A stretch of DNA of 64,000 bases, taken from the NCBI GenBank assembly GCA_937905825.1, contig CALCXM010000083.1, forward strand, positions 124,001 through 188,000, given 5' to 3'. This document shows, in pieces, positions 35,433 through 45,158 of the stretch. This stretch comes from an uncultured bacterium (GTDB lineage Bacteria > Planctomycetota > UBA1135 > GCA-002686595). A model generated the notes under the pieces. The model was given only the letters and a program-made list of their open reading frames with translations, did not search any database and was not told where the DNA came from. The translations under genes and the position numbers were made by a program. How positions within the stretch are numbered: position 1 is the stretch's first letter; each line of letters begins with the position of its first letter.

Positions 35433-37046
35433 ATGAAGCGCATTGCCCCGATCCTCTTGCTCCTACTCAGCGCGATGCTGGGCTGGAGTGCGAGTTCTTC
35501 GGGTCGCCCCGCCTCGTCGGACCTCGGACTCACCTTGCGCAAACTCGCCCGTTGGACCGACTCCCCGGCTCAGTCGGAGGGGGACAAACTGGGCCAGGGC
35601 GCGGACCTATTGCGCGAGGTCGATCTGCTGTGGAGCGGGCGGCATGCCTCGGATCCTCGAATCCTGCATGGGATGCTGGACTTCCTGGGGCGCTCGATCG
35701 AGCTCGCCCGGGATCCGGAGGCGCTGATCTCGGGCCCCCGGACCGGGGACATCGCGGAGGTCAATGAGCCCGAACTGCGGGATCTGGCGCTCAAGATGCT
35801 GCGCAAGCGCCTGGACCTGCTCGCAAACGAGCTGACCCTCGGGATCCTGCTAGGAACCTCCAAGGGCCAACCGCAGCCCCTTTCGAGGCGGGTGGCTGCC
35901 TGCGAAGTGCTCGCGGCGGACCCATCCCCCGAAACGACCGTCGCACTTCTCGCCTGCACCCGCCCTAGGAAGCCAGAAACGATTGTCCCTAAAGCACTTA
36001 TGGACTCCGCCATCGCCGCTTTGGTCGGCCGGGACGAGGTTGGAGTGCATTTGCGCCTGTTGACCCTGATCAAGCGCGCGGACCCAGGACTCGAGGCCTT
36101 CTACACCCATCCAATAGAGGTGCATTTCGCTTCGTTTCGCTTCAAAAATGACCAGAAAACCGTCATTTCGGCCCTTTCCTTGCAAGCAGCAAAAGATCTC
36201 AGTAGCCCGGACTGGCGACGGGCTTCCCGAGGTGTGGTTCTAGCCCAAGCCCTGCCGGACGAACTCGGCTTCCCATTGGTGATTGGTGCCCTGGAGGCCT
36301 GGGTCGAACGGGGCCTGCTGAATGAAGGCCCAAGCCGCCGCGTCCTGGGGGAGATCACGGCCCACCTCTGGAGCCGCTCTGGAAAGAGCCTCGGCCACCA
36401 CCCGAGCCGCTGGAGGGCCTTTTGGGACGCCTACTTGAGGGGTGAGGAGCTCCCGGAAGGCACATCGAGCGGCCCCAGCATGCGCATCGGAGGCAGTTTC
36501 TTTGGTTTGCGCCCCGAGACCGACCGCCTGGTGTTCCTGCTCGACCGTTCGGGATCCATGAACGCACCATTCGGCGCCGACCCCCATCACCGGCGCCTGG
36601 ATGAGGCCGCCCAGCAAATGAGCAGCCTCTTGGGCCAACTCGGCCCGGATACGCGCTTTGGCGTGGTGGTCTTCCACGACAGCGCCCAGACCTGGCAAAC
36701 GGAACTCCAGCTAGCCACGGAAGCCAACATCGACGCAGCGAGCGCCTGGATCAAAGGCTCCAAGGCGGACCGCGGGAGCCATCTCTATGCGGGGGTACGG
36801 GAGGTCATGCAGCTCGCAGGGGATCCCTCCGGCACGGAGGCTGGGCCCCTGGAGGCGGACACCGTGGTCGTGCTGTGTGACGGCGAAACCCAAGAAGGCC
36901 CCAGTTGGGTGGAGCCTCTGCTGCGTCAGGTGAATGACCGAGTGCGACTGGTCTTCCACGCGGTCCTCTTGGGCCCCGGCGGCGACGGCACACTCGAAGC
37001 ATTGGCGGGACTCACGGGCGGTCAATTCCGCCGCCACGAGGATTGA
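35433..37046 (+). CDS. Exported von Willebrand factor A domain protein
   Basis: The start at 35433 gives a clear signal peptide (1-20) and 537 residues. Residues 30-330 are helical with HEAT-like character. The C-terminal vWA domain (about 365-537) carries the MIDAS motif DRSGS (Asp371, Ser373, Ser375), preceded by the strand LVFLL. Later features fit the fold: FGVVVFHDSAQTWQ, a conserved Thr region (EADTVVVLCDGE), and a final GGQFRRHED. The protein should bind a divalent metal and a protein ligand outside the cytoplasm. It precedes the nuo operon by 49 bases, but nothing links it functionally to complex I. Confidence 0.8.
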   Translation: MKRIAPILLLLLSAMLGWSASSSGRPASSDLGLTLRKLARWTDSPAQSEGDKLGQGADLLREVDLLWSGRHASDPRILHGMLDFLGRSIELARDPEALISGPRTGDIAEVNEPELRDLALKMLRKRLDLLANELTLGILLGTSKGQPQPLSRRVAACEVLAADPSPETTVALLACTRPRKPETIVPKALMDSAIAALVGRDEVGVHLRLLTLIKRADPGLEAFYTHPIEVHFASFRFKNDQKTVISALSLQAAKDLSSPDWRRASRGVVLAQALPDELGFPLVIGALEAWVERGLLNEGPSRRVLGEITAHLWSRSGKSLGHHPSRWRAFWDAYLRGEELPEGTSSGPSMRIGGSFFGLRPETDRLVFLLDRSGSMNAPFGADPHHRRLDEAAQQMSSLLGQLGPDTRFGVVVFHDSAQTWQTELQLATEANIDAASAWIKGSKADRGSHLYAGVREVMQLAGDPSGTEAGPLEADTVVVLCDGETQEGPSWVEPLLRQVNDRVRLVFHAVLLGPGGDGTLEALAGLTGGQFRRHED

Positions 37047-37095
37047 TGCGAGGAACTCTATTCTCCGGGGAAAGTGGCCGCTACCATGCCGCGCC

Positions 37096-37470
37096 ATGCT
37101 GACTGATTACTTCCCCATCCTGATCCTCCTCGCCCTAGTTGTGGGCTTTGTGACCGTGGTGCTGCTGCTCAGCAACATCGCCGGACGCAAGCGCATGAAC
37201 CAGGAAAAGGCGAGCGCCTATGAGTGCGGCATGGATGCCGTCGGCGACACCCGAGTGCGAATCTCGATCCACTATTACTTGGTGGCCGTGCTCTTCATTC
37301 TGTTCGACGTGGAAGCCCTGTTCCTCGCCCTTTGGGCAAGCGCGGCCAAGACGTTCAAGGAAGCCGGGATTGGCGGGCTGATCTTCGCCGAAATCCTGAT
37401 CTTCGTGTTCGTGCTGGCCTTGACCCTCGCCTACGTGTGGCGCAAAGGAGGTCTCGAATGGGATCGCTAG
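37096..37470 (+). CDS. nuoA: NADH-quinone oxidoreductase subunit A
   Basis: The start at 37096 gives 124 residues, the family size. Three membrane segments are visible, with the NuoA loop YECGMD after the first and the conserved run [23 protein letters not shown] in the second. NuoA is a membrane-arm subunit at the interface with the peripheral arm, near the quinone site. It is the first gene of the 14-gene nuo operon; its end overlaps the start of nuoB by 13 bases. Confidence 0.96.
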   Translation: MLTDYFPILILLALVVGFVTVVLLLSNIAGRKRMNQEKASAYECGMDAVGDTRVRISIHYYLVAVLFILFDVEALFLALWASAAKTFKEAGIGGLIFAEILIFVFVLALTLAYVWRKGGLEWDR

Positions 37471-38075
37471 ACCCAGTCCAAGAAACCCTGGCAAACGAAG
37501 GGTTCCTGGCCACACGCCTGGACGCCTTCGTCAACTGGGGACGCAAGAACAGCCTGTGGCCCATGCCCCTTGGCCTCTCCTGTTGTGGCATCGAGATGAT
37601 GGCCATGGTCGGTCCGCGCTACGACATCGCACGCTTCGGTGCGGAAGCTCTGCGCTTCTCCCCCCGTCAGGCAGACCTGATGATCGTCGCGGGCACGTTG
37701 ACTTGGAAGATGGCCGAGGTAGCACGCACGATCTATGACCAGATGCCCGATCCCAAGTGGGTCATCTCCATGGGTGTTTGCGCTTCAACGGGCGGCATGT
37801 ACGACAGCTATGCGGTGGTGCAAGGAGTCGACTCCATCGTGCCCATCGACGTTTACGTTCCAGGCTGTCCCCCACGACCGGACGCCGTGATCGACGGACT
37901 GCTGAAGCTGCAGAAGAAGATTGAGTTGGAGCGCCCGGTGAAGAAGCTCTTCACGGACCGCACCAACAACAACGAGTGGATCGAAGGGTCCGGCAAACTA
38001 GAGACTCAACCCAACGCCGCGGTTGACCAGTACGACCCTAGCGTTGGCGTGGCCGCCGACGGAGAGAAAGGATGA
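37458..38075 (+). CDS. nuoB: NADH-quinone oxidoreductase subunit B
   Basis: The start at 37458 is decided by a near-perfect Shine-Dalgarno sequence (AAAGGAGG, 37444-37451) inside the end of nuoA; 205 residues. The N2 cluster ligands are present: the tandem cysteines of [10 protein letters not shown], the Cys of GVCAS and the Cys of [10 protein letters not shown]. NuoB carries the terminal [4Fe-4S] cluster N2 that reduces the quinone. A hydrophilic C-terminal extension of about 35 residues follows the core. It overlaps nuoC by 4 bases. Confidence 0.97.
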   Translation: MGSLDPVQETLANEGFLATRLDAFVNWGRKNSLWPMPLGLSCCGIEMMAMVGPRYDIARFGAEALRFSPRQADLMIVAGTLTWKMAEVARTIYDQMPDPKWVISMGVCASTGGMYDSYAVVQGVDSIVPIDVYVPGCPPRPDAVIDGLLKLQKKIELERPVKKLFTDRTNNNEWIEGSGKLETQPNAAVDQYDPSVGVAADGEKG

Positions 38076-38620
38076 GCCCGATGCCTCTGACGCTTGCGCG
38101 CATTGAGAGCGCACTCGATGGGAAAGAGTTCCAGGAACTCGAGAGCCGTGATGGGATCGTCACGATTCGCGTGTCGATGGCCAACGCCTTGCAGACCCTG
38201 CGAATCCTGCGGGACGCAGCAGGCTTTGAAGTCTCCACGTTCGTCACCGCCGTTGACCACGCAGACGCGGGCAACCCAGCGGATGGACGCTTTGACCTGA
38301 TCTGGCAATTCCAGTCAATCCAGCACAAGGACCGGATTCGTGTGCACGCTTGGGTGGCCGGGGAAGAAGTCGAAGAAGCGACCTTCAGCGCACCGAGCAT
38401 CACGGGTCTGTGGCCAGGCGCGGCCTACTCCGAACGGGAGTGCTTCGACATGTTCGGCATTCAGTTCGAAGGCCACGCAAACCTGCGCCGCATTCTGATG
38501 CCGGATGCCTACGAGCATCACCCCCTGCGCAAGGAGTTCCCGCACGGGGGCATCGAGCCAGACAAGCTCTACAAGGCCTGGGACAAGAAGCGCCGCGAGC
38601 CGGCGGGAGAGCGTTCGTGA
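38072..38620 (+). CDS. nuoC: NADH-quinone oxidoreductase subunit C
   Basis: The protein has 182 residues, separate from NuoD as in most bacteria outside the enterobacteria. The family signature [15 protein letters not shown] is present, followed by [23 protein letters not shown]. The subunit is part of the peripheral arm near the quinone site. A second ATG at 38081 is an alternative start; the first forms an ATGA overlap with nuoB. It overlaps nuoD by a GTGA. Confidence 0.96.
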   Translation: MSPMPLTLARIESALDGKEFQELESRDGIVTIRVSMANALQTLRILRDAAGFEVSTFVTAVDHADAGNPADGRFDLIWQFQSIQHKDRIRVHAWVAGEEVEEATFSAPSITGLWPGAAYSERECFDMFGIQFEGHANLRRILMPDAYEHHPLRKEFPHGGIEPDKLYKAWDKKRREPAGERS

Positions 38621-39864
38621 GCGATCTCTTTGAATACCGCGCCGGAGAAATGGGGCGGGAAATGGGCGACACCGACCACGACGATCCCCTGCACGGGGCC
38701 GAGGTCGAACTGAACATGGGTCCGTCGCACCCGGCGACCCACGGGGTGTTGCGTTTGAAGGTCCTCGCCGACGGTGAGATCCTGCGCAAGATCGACCCGG
38801 TCATCGGGTACCTGCACCGCGGCAAGGAGAAGACCTGCGAGAGCCTCGGCTGGCGCAAGTTCTTCGTGCACACGGATCGCCTCGACTACTTGCAGCCGCT
38901 CTTGAACAACTGTGGCTACGCCATGGCCCTCGAGCGCCTCGCTGGCTTGGAAGTCCCCGAGCGCGCGCAGATCATTCGCGTGCTTTTGATGGAGACCAGC
39001 CGCATCATGTCACACCTGATCGCCATCGGCGTGTCCGCCATGGACCTGGGTGCGATCTCGATGTTCTTCTTCACCTTCGACCAACGTGAAAAGGCCTACG
39101 ACTTGCTCGACGCCTACACCGGTCACCGCATGAACAACACCTACGTCCGCATGGGCGGGATGTATGCGGACATCGAAGACGGGTTGCTGGTGAGCTGGGA
39201 CAAGTACATGACCACCTTCCTGACGGAAGTGGATCAATGGGAAGAGCTGCTCACGGGCAACCGCATCTGGTTCGAGCGCAACCGCGGCATCGGCAAGCTG
39301 ACCAAGGAAAAGGCCCTGGCCTGGGGCCTGACCGGACCGAACCTGCGAGCCACCGGCGTGCCCTTCGACCTGCGCAAGGACGAGCCCTACTGCGGCTACG
39401 AGAACTACGAGTTTGAGGTCCCGATCGGTGAAGAGGGCGACGCCTTCGACCGCTACTTGATGCGCATCGAAGAGATGCGCCAATCCGCGCGTATCGCCCG
39501 CCAAGCGATCACCAAGCTCGGCCAGTGCAAAGGCGGTGAGTTCCTGGCCGACGACCGGCGCTACGTCTTGCCCCGCAAGCACGACGTGTACAACTCGATG
39601 GAAGAGCTCATTCACCAGTTCAAGATCGTGACGGACATGGCCTTGCCTGTGGGAGAAGCCTACGCCGGCGTGGAATCGAGTAAGGGCGAGCTCGGCTTCT
39701 ACATCGCTTCCGACGGAACCGCCCAACCCCTGCGCTGCCACCTGCGCGCGCCCAGCTTGATGAACGTTCAAGTCATTCCAGAATTGGCCGAGGGCAAGCT
39801 GCTCTCCGACGTGGTCGCCGTGCTCGGCAGCCTCGACTTCGTGATGGGTGAGGTGGATCGCTAA
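38617..39864 (+). CDS. nuoD: NADH-quinone oxidoreductase subunit D
   Basis: The GTG at 38617 overlaps the nuoC stop (GTGA) and gives 415 residues; an ATG 33 bases later is a less likely alternative. The signature HPATHGVLRLKVLADGEI and the block GYLHRGKEK are present, as are EVPIGEEGDAFDRYLMRIEEM and YVLPRKHDVY. NuoD is the 49-kDa-type peripheral subunit forming much of the quinone-binding pocket with NuoB. Its stop overlaps the nuoE start by one base (TAATG). Confidence 0.97.
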   Translation: MSDLFEYRAGEMGREMGDTDHDDPLHGAEVELNMGPSHPATHGVLRLKVLADGEILRKIDPVIGYLHRGKEKTCESLGWRKFFVHTDRLDYLQPLLNNCGYAMALERLAGLEVPERAQIIRVLLMETSRIMSHLIAIGVSAMDLGAISMFFFTFDQREKAYDLLDAYTGHRMNNTYVRMGGMYADIEDGLLVSWDKYMTTFLTEVDQWEELLTGNRIWFERNRGIGKLTKEKALAWGLTGPNLRATGVPFDLRKDEPYCGYENYEFEVPIGEEGDAFDRYLMRIEEMRQSARIARQAITKLGQCKGGEFLADDRRYVLPRKHDVYNSMEELIHQFKIVTDMALPVGEAYAGVESSKGELGFYIASDGTAQPLRCHLRAPSLMNVQVIPELAEGKLLSDVVAVLGSLDFVMGEVDR

Positions 39865-40334
39865 TGGCACTCACCGACGCACTGAAGAGCGAGTTCGAGG
39901 AACTCGTCAAGAAGTACCCCCAGCGCCGAGCGGGCTTGATCCCCGCCTTGCACCGCTGCCAGGAAGACCTGGGCGGTTGGATCTCTCCGGAGATCATGGA
40001 AGACCTGGCCGAGTTCTTTGAGCTCGAGCCCATCGAAGTCTACGGGGTGGCCTCCTTCTACCCGATGTTCAAGCTGCGCCCCCAAGGCAAGCACGTGATC
40101 GGCATCTGCGAGAACGTGGCCTGCGACCTGCGCGGATCCGACGAGATCATCGATCAAGTCTGCAAGCTCACGGGTGCCCCCGACGGCGGCACCTCCGCAG
40201 ACGGCAAGTTCACGGTGGAGCGCCTGCAATGCCAAGGGGCCTGCACCACCGCCCCCATGTTCGATTTGGACGGGGTCTATCACGAAGAATTGGACGCGGA
40301 CAAAGTGGCCGCCATCCTGGGTGAACTCCAATGA
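39864..40334 (+). CDS. nuoE: NADH-quinone oxidoreductase subunit E
   Basis: The protein has 156 residues. The [2Fe-2S] cluster (N1a) ligands appear as the pair in CENVACDLRG and the pair in CQGACTTAP. The N-terminal helical part and VYGVASFYPMFKLRPQGKH match the thioredoxin-like subunit E. It works with NuoF at the NADH-oxidising tip of the complex. It overlaps nuoD by 1 base and nuoF by 4. Confidence 0.96.
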   Translation: MALTDALKSEFEELVKKYPQRRAGLIPALHRCQEDLGGWISPEIMEDLAEFFELEPIEVYGVASFYPMFKLRPQGKHVIGICENVACDLRGSDEIIDQVCKLTGAPDGGTSADGKFTVERLQCQGACTTAPMFDLDGVYHEELDADKVAAILGELQ

Positions 40335-41668
40335 TCACTCCTGCGAGCGAAACGTACCTCTTGACCCGCGCGGAACAGCCCGGCTCCCACACGATCGAAG
40401 TCTTCAAGCGCCTGGGTGGTTACGCCGCCATCGAAAAGGTCTTGAAGCAAGGCATCTCCCGTTCGGACGTCACCACCGAGGTCAAGAACTCTGGCCTGCG
40501 CGGTCGCGGCGGCGCGGGTTTCCCGACAGGCTTGAAGTGGACCTTCATGCCCGATCCGGAAAAGGACCCGCGCACGCGCTACATGGCGGTCAACGCCGAC
40601 GAGAGCGAGCCCGGCACCTGCAAGGACCGGGTCTTGATGCGCGAAGATCCCCACGGGTTGATCGAGGGCTGTCTTCTAGCGGCTTACGCCATGCAACTCT
40701 CCGCGGTCTACATCTATGTGCGCGGCGAGTACCGCGTGCCCTACGACCGCTTGCAAGCGGCCATCGATGAAGCCCGCGCGGCGAACCTCGTTGGGGAGAA
40801 CATCCTGGGCACGGACTTCAGCTGCGAGATCCACATGCACAAGGGTGCCGGCGCTTACATCTGCGGTGAAGAGACTGGCTTGATGGAGAGCTTGGAAGGC
40901 AAGCGCGGCCACCCGCGTCCCAAGCCCCCCTTCCCCGCCGGCTTCGGCCTTTGGGGTCAGCCCACCACGGTCAACAACGTGGAGTCGATCTTCAACGTGC
41001 CCTTCATCATCAACAAGGGCGCGCAGTGGTTCCGCGGCATGGGCACCGAGGCCAGTCCCGGCAACTTCCTGTGCGGCATCTCCGGTCACGTGAATCGCCC
41101 CGGCATTTACGAGGTGCCCTTGGGCATCAGCGCCGAAACGATCCTCAACGAGTACGCTGGCGGCGTCTGGAAAGGGCGCAAGCTGAAGGGCTGGTTCCCG
41201 GGCGGATCCTCCACGGGCATCTTGCCCGCCGAGATGATCAGCACCGCGATGGATCACGACTCGATCAAAGGGGTCGGCTCCATGTTCGGAACCGGCGCCA
41301 TGATCATCCTCGACGAAACCGCTTGCACCGTGCGCGCGTCGCGGGTGCTCGCCCACTTCTACGATCACGAAAGCTGTGGTCAGTGCAGCCAGTGCCGCGA
41401 AGGCACCCAATGGCTGTATCAGATCTTTGCGCGCATCGAAGCGGGCAAGGGGGAGGTCGGCGACCTCGAAGCCCTCGAACGGATCTCCAAACAAATGGCC
41501 CCCGGCAAAACGATTTGTGCCCTGGCAGACGCCGCGGCCATTCCGACCCTGGCTGTCCTGCGCCACTTCCACGATGAGTTGGAAGCGCACATTCGCGAGG
41601 GCTGCTGTCCCTTGCGTTCGAAAGGCGAAGGCGGTCAGTCCCAAAGCGCGCAAGAGGTGCACGCGTGA
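40331..41668 (+). CDS. nuoF: NADH-quinone oxidoreductase subunit F (NADH/FMN-binding)
   Basis: The protein has 445 residues. The FMN/NADH-binding glycine-rich segment GRGGAGFPTGLKW is near residue 57, AGAYICGEETGLMESLEG near 175, and the N3 [4Fe-4S] ligands ESCGQCSQCREGT near 350 with a distal Cys in KTICALADAA. NuoF transfers hydride from NADH to FMN. The gene order and overlap with nuoE and nuoG (GTGA) confirm the assignment. Confidence 0.98.
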   Translation: MITPASETYLLTRAEQPGSHTIEVFKRLGGYAAIEKVLKQGISRSDVTTEVKNSGLRGRGGAGFPTGLKWTFMPDPEKDPRTRYMAVNADESEPGTCKDRVLMREDPHGLIEGCLLAAYAMQLSAVYIYVRGEYRVPYDRLQAAIDEARAANLVGENILGTDFSCEIHMHKGAGAYICGEETGLMESLEGKRGHPRPKPPFPAGFGLWGQPTTVNNVESIFNVPFIINKGAQWFRGMGTEASPGNFLCGISGHVNRPGIYEVPLGISAETILNEYAGGVWKGRKLKGWFPGGSSTGILPAEMISTAMDHDSIKGVGSMFGTGAMIILDETACTVRASRVLAHFYDHESCGQCSQCREGTQWLYQIFARIEAGKGEVGDLEALERISKQMAPGKTICALADAAAIPTLAVLRHFHDELEAHIREGCCPLRSKGEGGQSQSAQEVHA

Positions 41669-43116
41669 CCAAGATCATCCTGAACGGCCGCGAGATCGAA
41701 GCGGATCCCACGAAGCCGCTGATCGCCGCCTGTGAAGGGAATGGCGCTGCTGTCCCCCACTACTGCTACCACGCGGGTTTGACCCCGGTGGGTTCCTGCC
41801 GCATCTGTCAGGTGGAAGTCAAAGAAGGTGAGCGTCCCGGACGGGTCGTCGTTGCCTGCCGCACGCCGGTCAGCGAGGGCATGGTGGTCAACACCGAGAG
41901 CCCCGCCGCCCACGAGACCCGGCGCGAGTGCTTGGAATTCCTGCTCAAGGATCACCCGCTCGACTGCCCGATCTGCGACAAGGCTGGCGAGTGCACCTTG
42001 CAAGACGTCACCTACAACGAAGGCCAAAGCGAAGGGCTCACCAAGGAGCCCCGCGACAACTTCGAGAAGCGCAAGAGCTTGGGCGACAAGATCGTGCTCG
42101 ACCAAGAGCGCTGCATCCTGTGCTCGCGCTGCGTGCGATTCTTCGACGAGATCACGGGCAAGTCCCAACTGGCCATCGTCGGTTTGGGATCGCGCTCGCG
42201 CATCGAAACCTTCGCGGACCGGCCCCTGGTCGGCAACTACCAGGGCAACATCACGGACATCTGTCCCGTGGGCGCTTTGACCCTGAAGTCCTTCCGCTTC
42301 AAGGCTCGCGTTTGGAACATGACCAAGAAGTCGTCGACCTGTGGCGAGTGCAGCCGCGGTTGTTCGGTCTCGGTCGAGGTCTTGCGCAAGGGCGAGGTCA
42401 AACGCATCCGTCCGCGCTTCAACGAAGACATCAACAAGTGGTGGATGTGCGACACCGGTCGCTTCGCCTTGGATGGCGCCAACCCGACGAATCGCGTGCC
42501 CGCTTTGGTGCGCGGCTACTCTGGCCTCGAGGCTGCAGATTCGGACGACGCTGTCGCCATGGCCCGCGCGGCCCATGCGGCAGTCGACAAGCACGTGCTG
42601 ATCGCTTCCCCTTGGGTGACCGTGGAAGAAGGCGAAGGGCTGAAGGCGCTGGCCAGTTCGCTGAACACCGAGGCCCTGTTCCTCTCCCCCGCTGCAAACG
42701 ACTTGAAAGATGACTTGCTGCACACGGGCGATCCTTGCCCCAACCGGCGCGGACTCGAAGAGCTCGGCTTCGTCGGCAAGAGCGCTGAAGAGGCCATGGA
42801 GCTGCTCGCTCAAGCAGAGAGCGCGACTCTCTTTGGCGAGCGCATCGCTGAGCTGATCGGCTTGGACAACCTGAAGTCCCTGCCCAGCACCGTTCGGACC
42901 TTCGTGTTCGACGGCAGCTCCGGCGCAGGCCTTTTGGAAGCTCCCGCCTTGCAAGCCGTGGTTGGCATCGCCAACTGGGTCGAGCGCCCCGGCACGTGGG
43001 TCAACATCGACGGGGAGCGCGGCAAGATCTCGGCAGCGCGCACCGCCCCCAGCGGCATCCGTCAGCCTTCCAGCGTGATCGCAGACCTCCTGCATACTTC
43101 GGAGGTCGCGCGATGA
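41665..43116 (+). CDS. nuoG: NADH-quinone oxidoreductase subunit G, short form with N7-type ligands
   Basis: The protein has 483 residues, about half the length of the E. coli subunit. The N-terminal [2Fe-2S] ligands are Cys34, 45, 48 and 65, and the His97/Cys101/Cys104/Cys110 cluster follows. A ferredoxin-like part has CILCSRC (150-156) with a distal CPVGAL. Residues 226, 229, 233 and 262 form the C-x2-C-x3-C-x28-C set resembling the extra N7 cluster site of some NuoG proteins. The C-terminal 210 residues are a degenerate, shortened remnant of the molybdopterin-type domain. GTG start, coupled to nuoF. Confidence 0.94.
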   Translation: MTKIILNGREIEADPTKPLIAACEGNGAAVPHYCYHAGLTPVGSCRICQVEVKEGERPGRVVVACRTPVSEGMVVNTESPAAHETRRECLEFLLKDHPLDCPICDKAGECTLQDVTYNEGQSEGLTKEPRDNFEKRKSLGDKIVLDQERCILCSRCVRFFDEITGKSQLAIVGLGSRSRIETFADRPLVGNYQGNITDICPVGALTLKSFRFKARVWNMTKKSSTCGECSRGCSVSVEVLRKGEVKRIRPRFNEDINKWWMCDTGRFALDGANPTNRVPALVRGYSGLEAADSDDAVAMARAAHAAVDKHVLIASPWVTVEEGEGLKALASSLNTEALFLSPAANDLKDDLLHTGDPCPNRRGLEELGFVGKSAEEAMELLAQAESATLFGERIAELIGLDNLKSLPSTVRTFVFDGSSGAGLLEAPALQAVVGIANWVERPGTWVNIDGERGKISAARTAPSGIRQPSSVIADLLHTSEVAR

Positions 43117-44138
43117 CGGTTCTGCTCGCGACGATCCTCAAAGTCGTCGTCATCTTCGGCGCGTTGATCAGCGCCGCCGGCATTTCGACCTTGGCCGAGC
43201 GCCGGGTCAGTGCTTGGATTCAACATCGCATCGGTCCCAACCGCGTGGGCCCCTTCGGTGTGCTGCAACCGCTTGCGGACGGCATCAAGTTCATCTTCAA
43301 GGAAGAGTTCGTGCCCGAGGGCGCCAACCGCTGGCTGTTCATCCTGGCACCGGCCTTGTCGGCGGCAGCCGCTTTGATGTCCGTGGCCGTGATCCCCTTC
43401 GGTGGCCTCATCACCGAGATCGACGGCACGCCGATCCTGATGTCGATTGCTGACTTGGACATCGGCGCCCTGTGGGTGGTGGCCATCGGCGGCCTCGGCA
43501 TTTACGGGGTCATTCTCGGCGGCTGGGCCAGCAACTCGAAGTACTCCCTGTTCGGCGGCTTGCGGGCCACCGCGCAGATGATCAGCTACGAGCTTTCGAT
43601 GATCCTGTGCATCCTGGCGGTGGTCGCCATGAGCGACACGCTCAACCTGCGCGAGATCGTCAACCTTCAGGACTCCGCCGACAGTCGCTGCTTCGGATTC
43701 CTTCCTGGCTGGAATATCTTCTACCAGCCCCTGGCCTTCGTGCTCTTCGTGATCTGCACCTTCGCCGAGACCAACCGCCACCCCTTTGACTTCGCCGAGT
43801 GCGAGTCCGAGCTCGTCGGCGGATTCCATACGGAGTACAGCTCGATGAAGTTCGCCCTGTTCTTCATCGGTGAGTACTGCGCGATGATCGTCATGTCCTG
43901 CATGACCGTCACCCTGTTCCTCGGCGGCTTCTCCGTCCCCTACTGGTCTGAAGCGCCGTTCCTGATTGGATTGGCTAGCTTCCTCCTGAAGGTCACGTTC
44001 TTCATGTTCCTGTTCCTCTGGGTGCGTTGGAGTCTTCCGCGCTTCCGCTACGACCAGCTGATGAACCTGGGCTGGAAAGTGTTCCTGCCCCTGGCGCTGG
44101 TGAACATTCTCCTGACAGGCTTGGCGGTCTCCCTCTAA
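43113..44138 (+). CDS. nuoH: NADH-quinone oxidoreductase subunit H
   Basis: The start at 43113 (ATGA overlap, GGAGG a few bases upstream) gives 341 residues with about eight membrane segments. The family blocks STLAERRVSAWIQHRIGPNRVGPFG and FAETNRHPFDFAECESELVGGFHTEYSS (split by one base of loop) are intact. NuoH links the quinone cavity to the proton-pumping arm. The next gene, nuoI, starts 4 bases after the stop. Confidence 0.97.
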   Translation: MTVLLATILKVVVIFGALISAAGISTLAERRVSAWIQHRIGPNRVGPFGVLQPLADGIKFIFKEEFVPEGANRWLFILAPALSAAAALMSVAVIPFGGLITEIDGTPILMSIADLDIGALWVVAIGGLGIYGVILGGWASNSKYSLFGGLRATAQMISYELSMILCILAVVAMSDTLNLREIVNLQDSADSRCFGFLPGWNIFYQPLAFVLFVICTFAETNRHPFDFAECESELVGGFHTEYSSMKFALFFIGEYCAMIVMSCMTVTLFLGGFSVPYWSEAPFLIGLASFLLKVTFFMFLFLWVRWSLPRFRYDQLMNLGWKVFLPLALVNILLTGLAVSL

Positions 44139-44142
44139 TCCC

Positions 44143-44661
44143 ATGGTCATCATCAAGCGCAAGCAGCTCACCTGGATGGAGAAGGCGTACTTGCCCGAAG
44201 TGATCCGCGGTCTGCGCATCACCCTCGGGAAGATGTTCCAGAAGCCGAGCACCCGGCAGTATCCAGAGGACCCCCTGATCACCACCGAGGTCACCCGCGG
44301 ACAACCGCGATTGGTCGTCAACGAAGACAGCACGATCCGCTGCGTCTCCTGCGGCCTCTGTGAAATCGCCTGCCCGGCTTACGCCATCACGATCGACGGT
44401 CAGGAAACTGACCGCATGATCGAGCGCGAACCGGAGAAGTTCGAAATCGACTTCCTGCGTTGCATCCTGTGCGGCTTCTGCGAGGAAGCCTGCCCCAAGG
44501 AAGCCATCATGATGAGTGACGAATTGGAACTGGCGGACACCTCCCGCCAGGGACTGATCTACGGACTCGACAAGCTCAAGCGGCCCGTCTCCGCGCTCAA
44601 GAAGCGCATCGCATACATCAACAAGATCAACGACCGGTGGCGAACCTCCTCTTCTACTTGA
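44143..44661 (+). CDS. nuoI: NADH-quinone oxidoreductase subunit I
   Basis: The protein has 172 residues and carries two [4Fe-4S] motifs, CVSCGLCEIACP and CILCGFCEEACP, separated by about 30 residues, the ligands of clusters N6a and N6b. The N-terminal amphipathic helix and LGKMFQKPSTRQYP fit the membrane-anchoring part. It passes electrons to NuoB. The 3' end overlaps the nuoJ frame by 25 bases. Confidence 0.97.
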   Translation: MVIIKRKQLTWMEKAYLPEVIRGLRITLGKMFQKPSTRQYPEDPLITTEVTRGQPRLVVNEDSTIRCVSCGLCEIACPAYAITIDGQETDRMIEREPEKFEIDFLRCILCGFCEEACPKEAIMMSDELELADTSRQGLIYGLDKLKRPVSALKKRIAYINKINDRWRTSSST

Positions 44662-45158
44662 TGGGCCTCGGAGCCGTAATTGGCTCCCTGCTCGTCGTGA
44701 CGTCCAAGAACCCGATAACGAGCGTGCTCTCGTTGCTCGGGACGTTTTTCTGCCTAGCCACGATCTACCTGCTAGCGGGCTTCCAGTTCCTGGCAGCCGC
44801 TCAGATCCTGGTCTACGGCGGTGCGATCATGGTGCTCTTCCTCTTCGTGGTGATGCTGCTCAACTTGGGCCATCCGGAAGAGGGCTCGGGCCTGGAATTC
44901 ATGAACAAGCGGCGCATGCCCTTTGCCTTTGCGGCGAGCGCCATGTTGATCGTTCTGACCTTTGCCGGCGTGCTCGGACAGGGCAGCGCCCCGGGCGCCG
45001 TGGAACTCGCTCACATGGCCACCATCGGTGACCTGGCGGGCTTGATGTTCGGCTCCTTCCTCTTGCCCTTCGAAGCGGCGTCCATCCTCTTGATGGGTGC
45101 AGCCGTCGCCGTGATCGTGCTCGCCAAACGCGAGCGTACCCAAGCCGTCGAGCGATGA
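44637..45158 (+). CDS. nuoJ: NADH-quinone oxidoreductase subunit J
   Basis: The protein has 173 residues and five membrane segments. The GTG at 44637 restores the typical aromatic NuoJ N-terminus; it overlaps nuoI by 25 bases, the largest overlap of the operon. The block FLAAAQILVYGGAIMVLFLFVVMLLNL is the conserved NuoJ signature. The subunit forms part of the transmembrane coupling path. The ATG at 44661 is an alternative start. Confidence 0.94.
   Translation: MANLLFYLMGLGAVIGSLLVVTSKNPITSVLSLLGTFFCLATIYLLAGFQFLAAAQILVYGGAIMVLFLFVVMLLNLGHPEEGSGLEFMNKRRMPFAFAASAMLIVLTFAGVLGQGSAPGAVELAHMATIGDLAGLMFGSFLLPFEAASILLMGAAVAVIVLAKRERTQAVER

Noticed and set aside
41635-44333. Long minus-strand open frames under nuoG-nuoI
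   Set aside because: The plus-strand genes are unmistakable complex I subunits. The antisense frames have no recognisable features.
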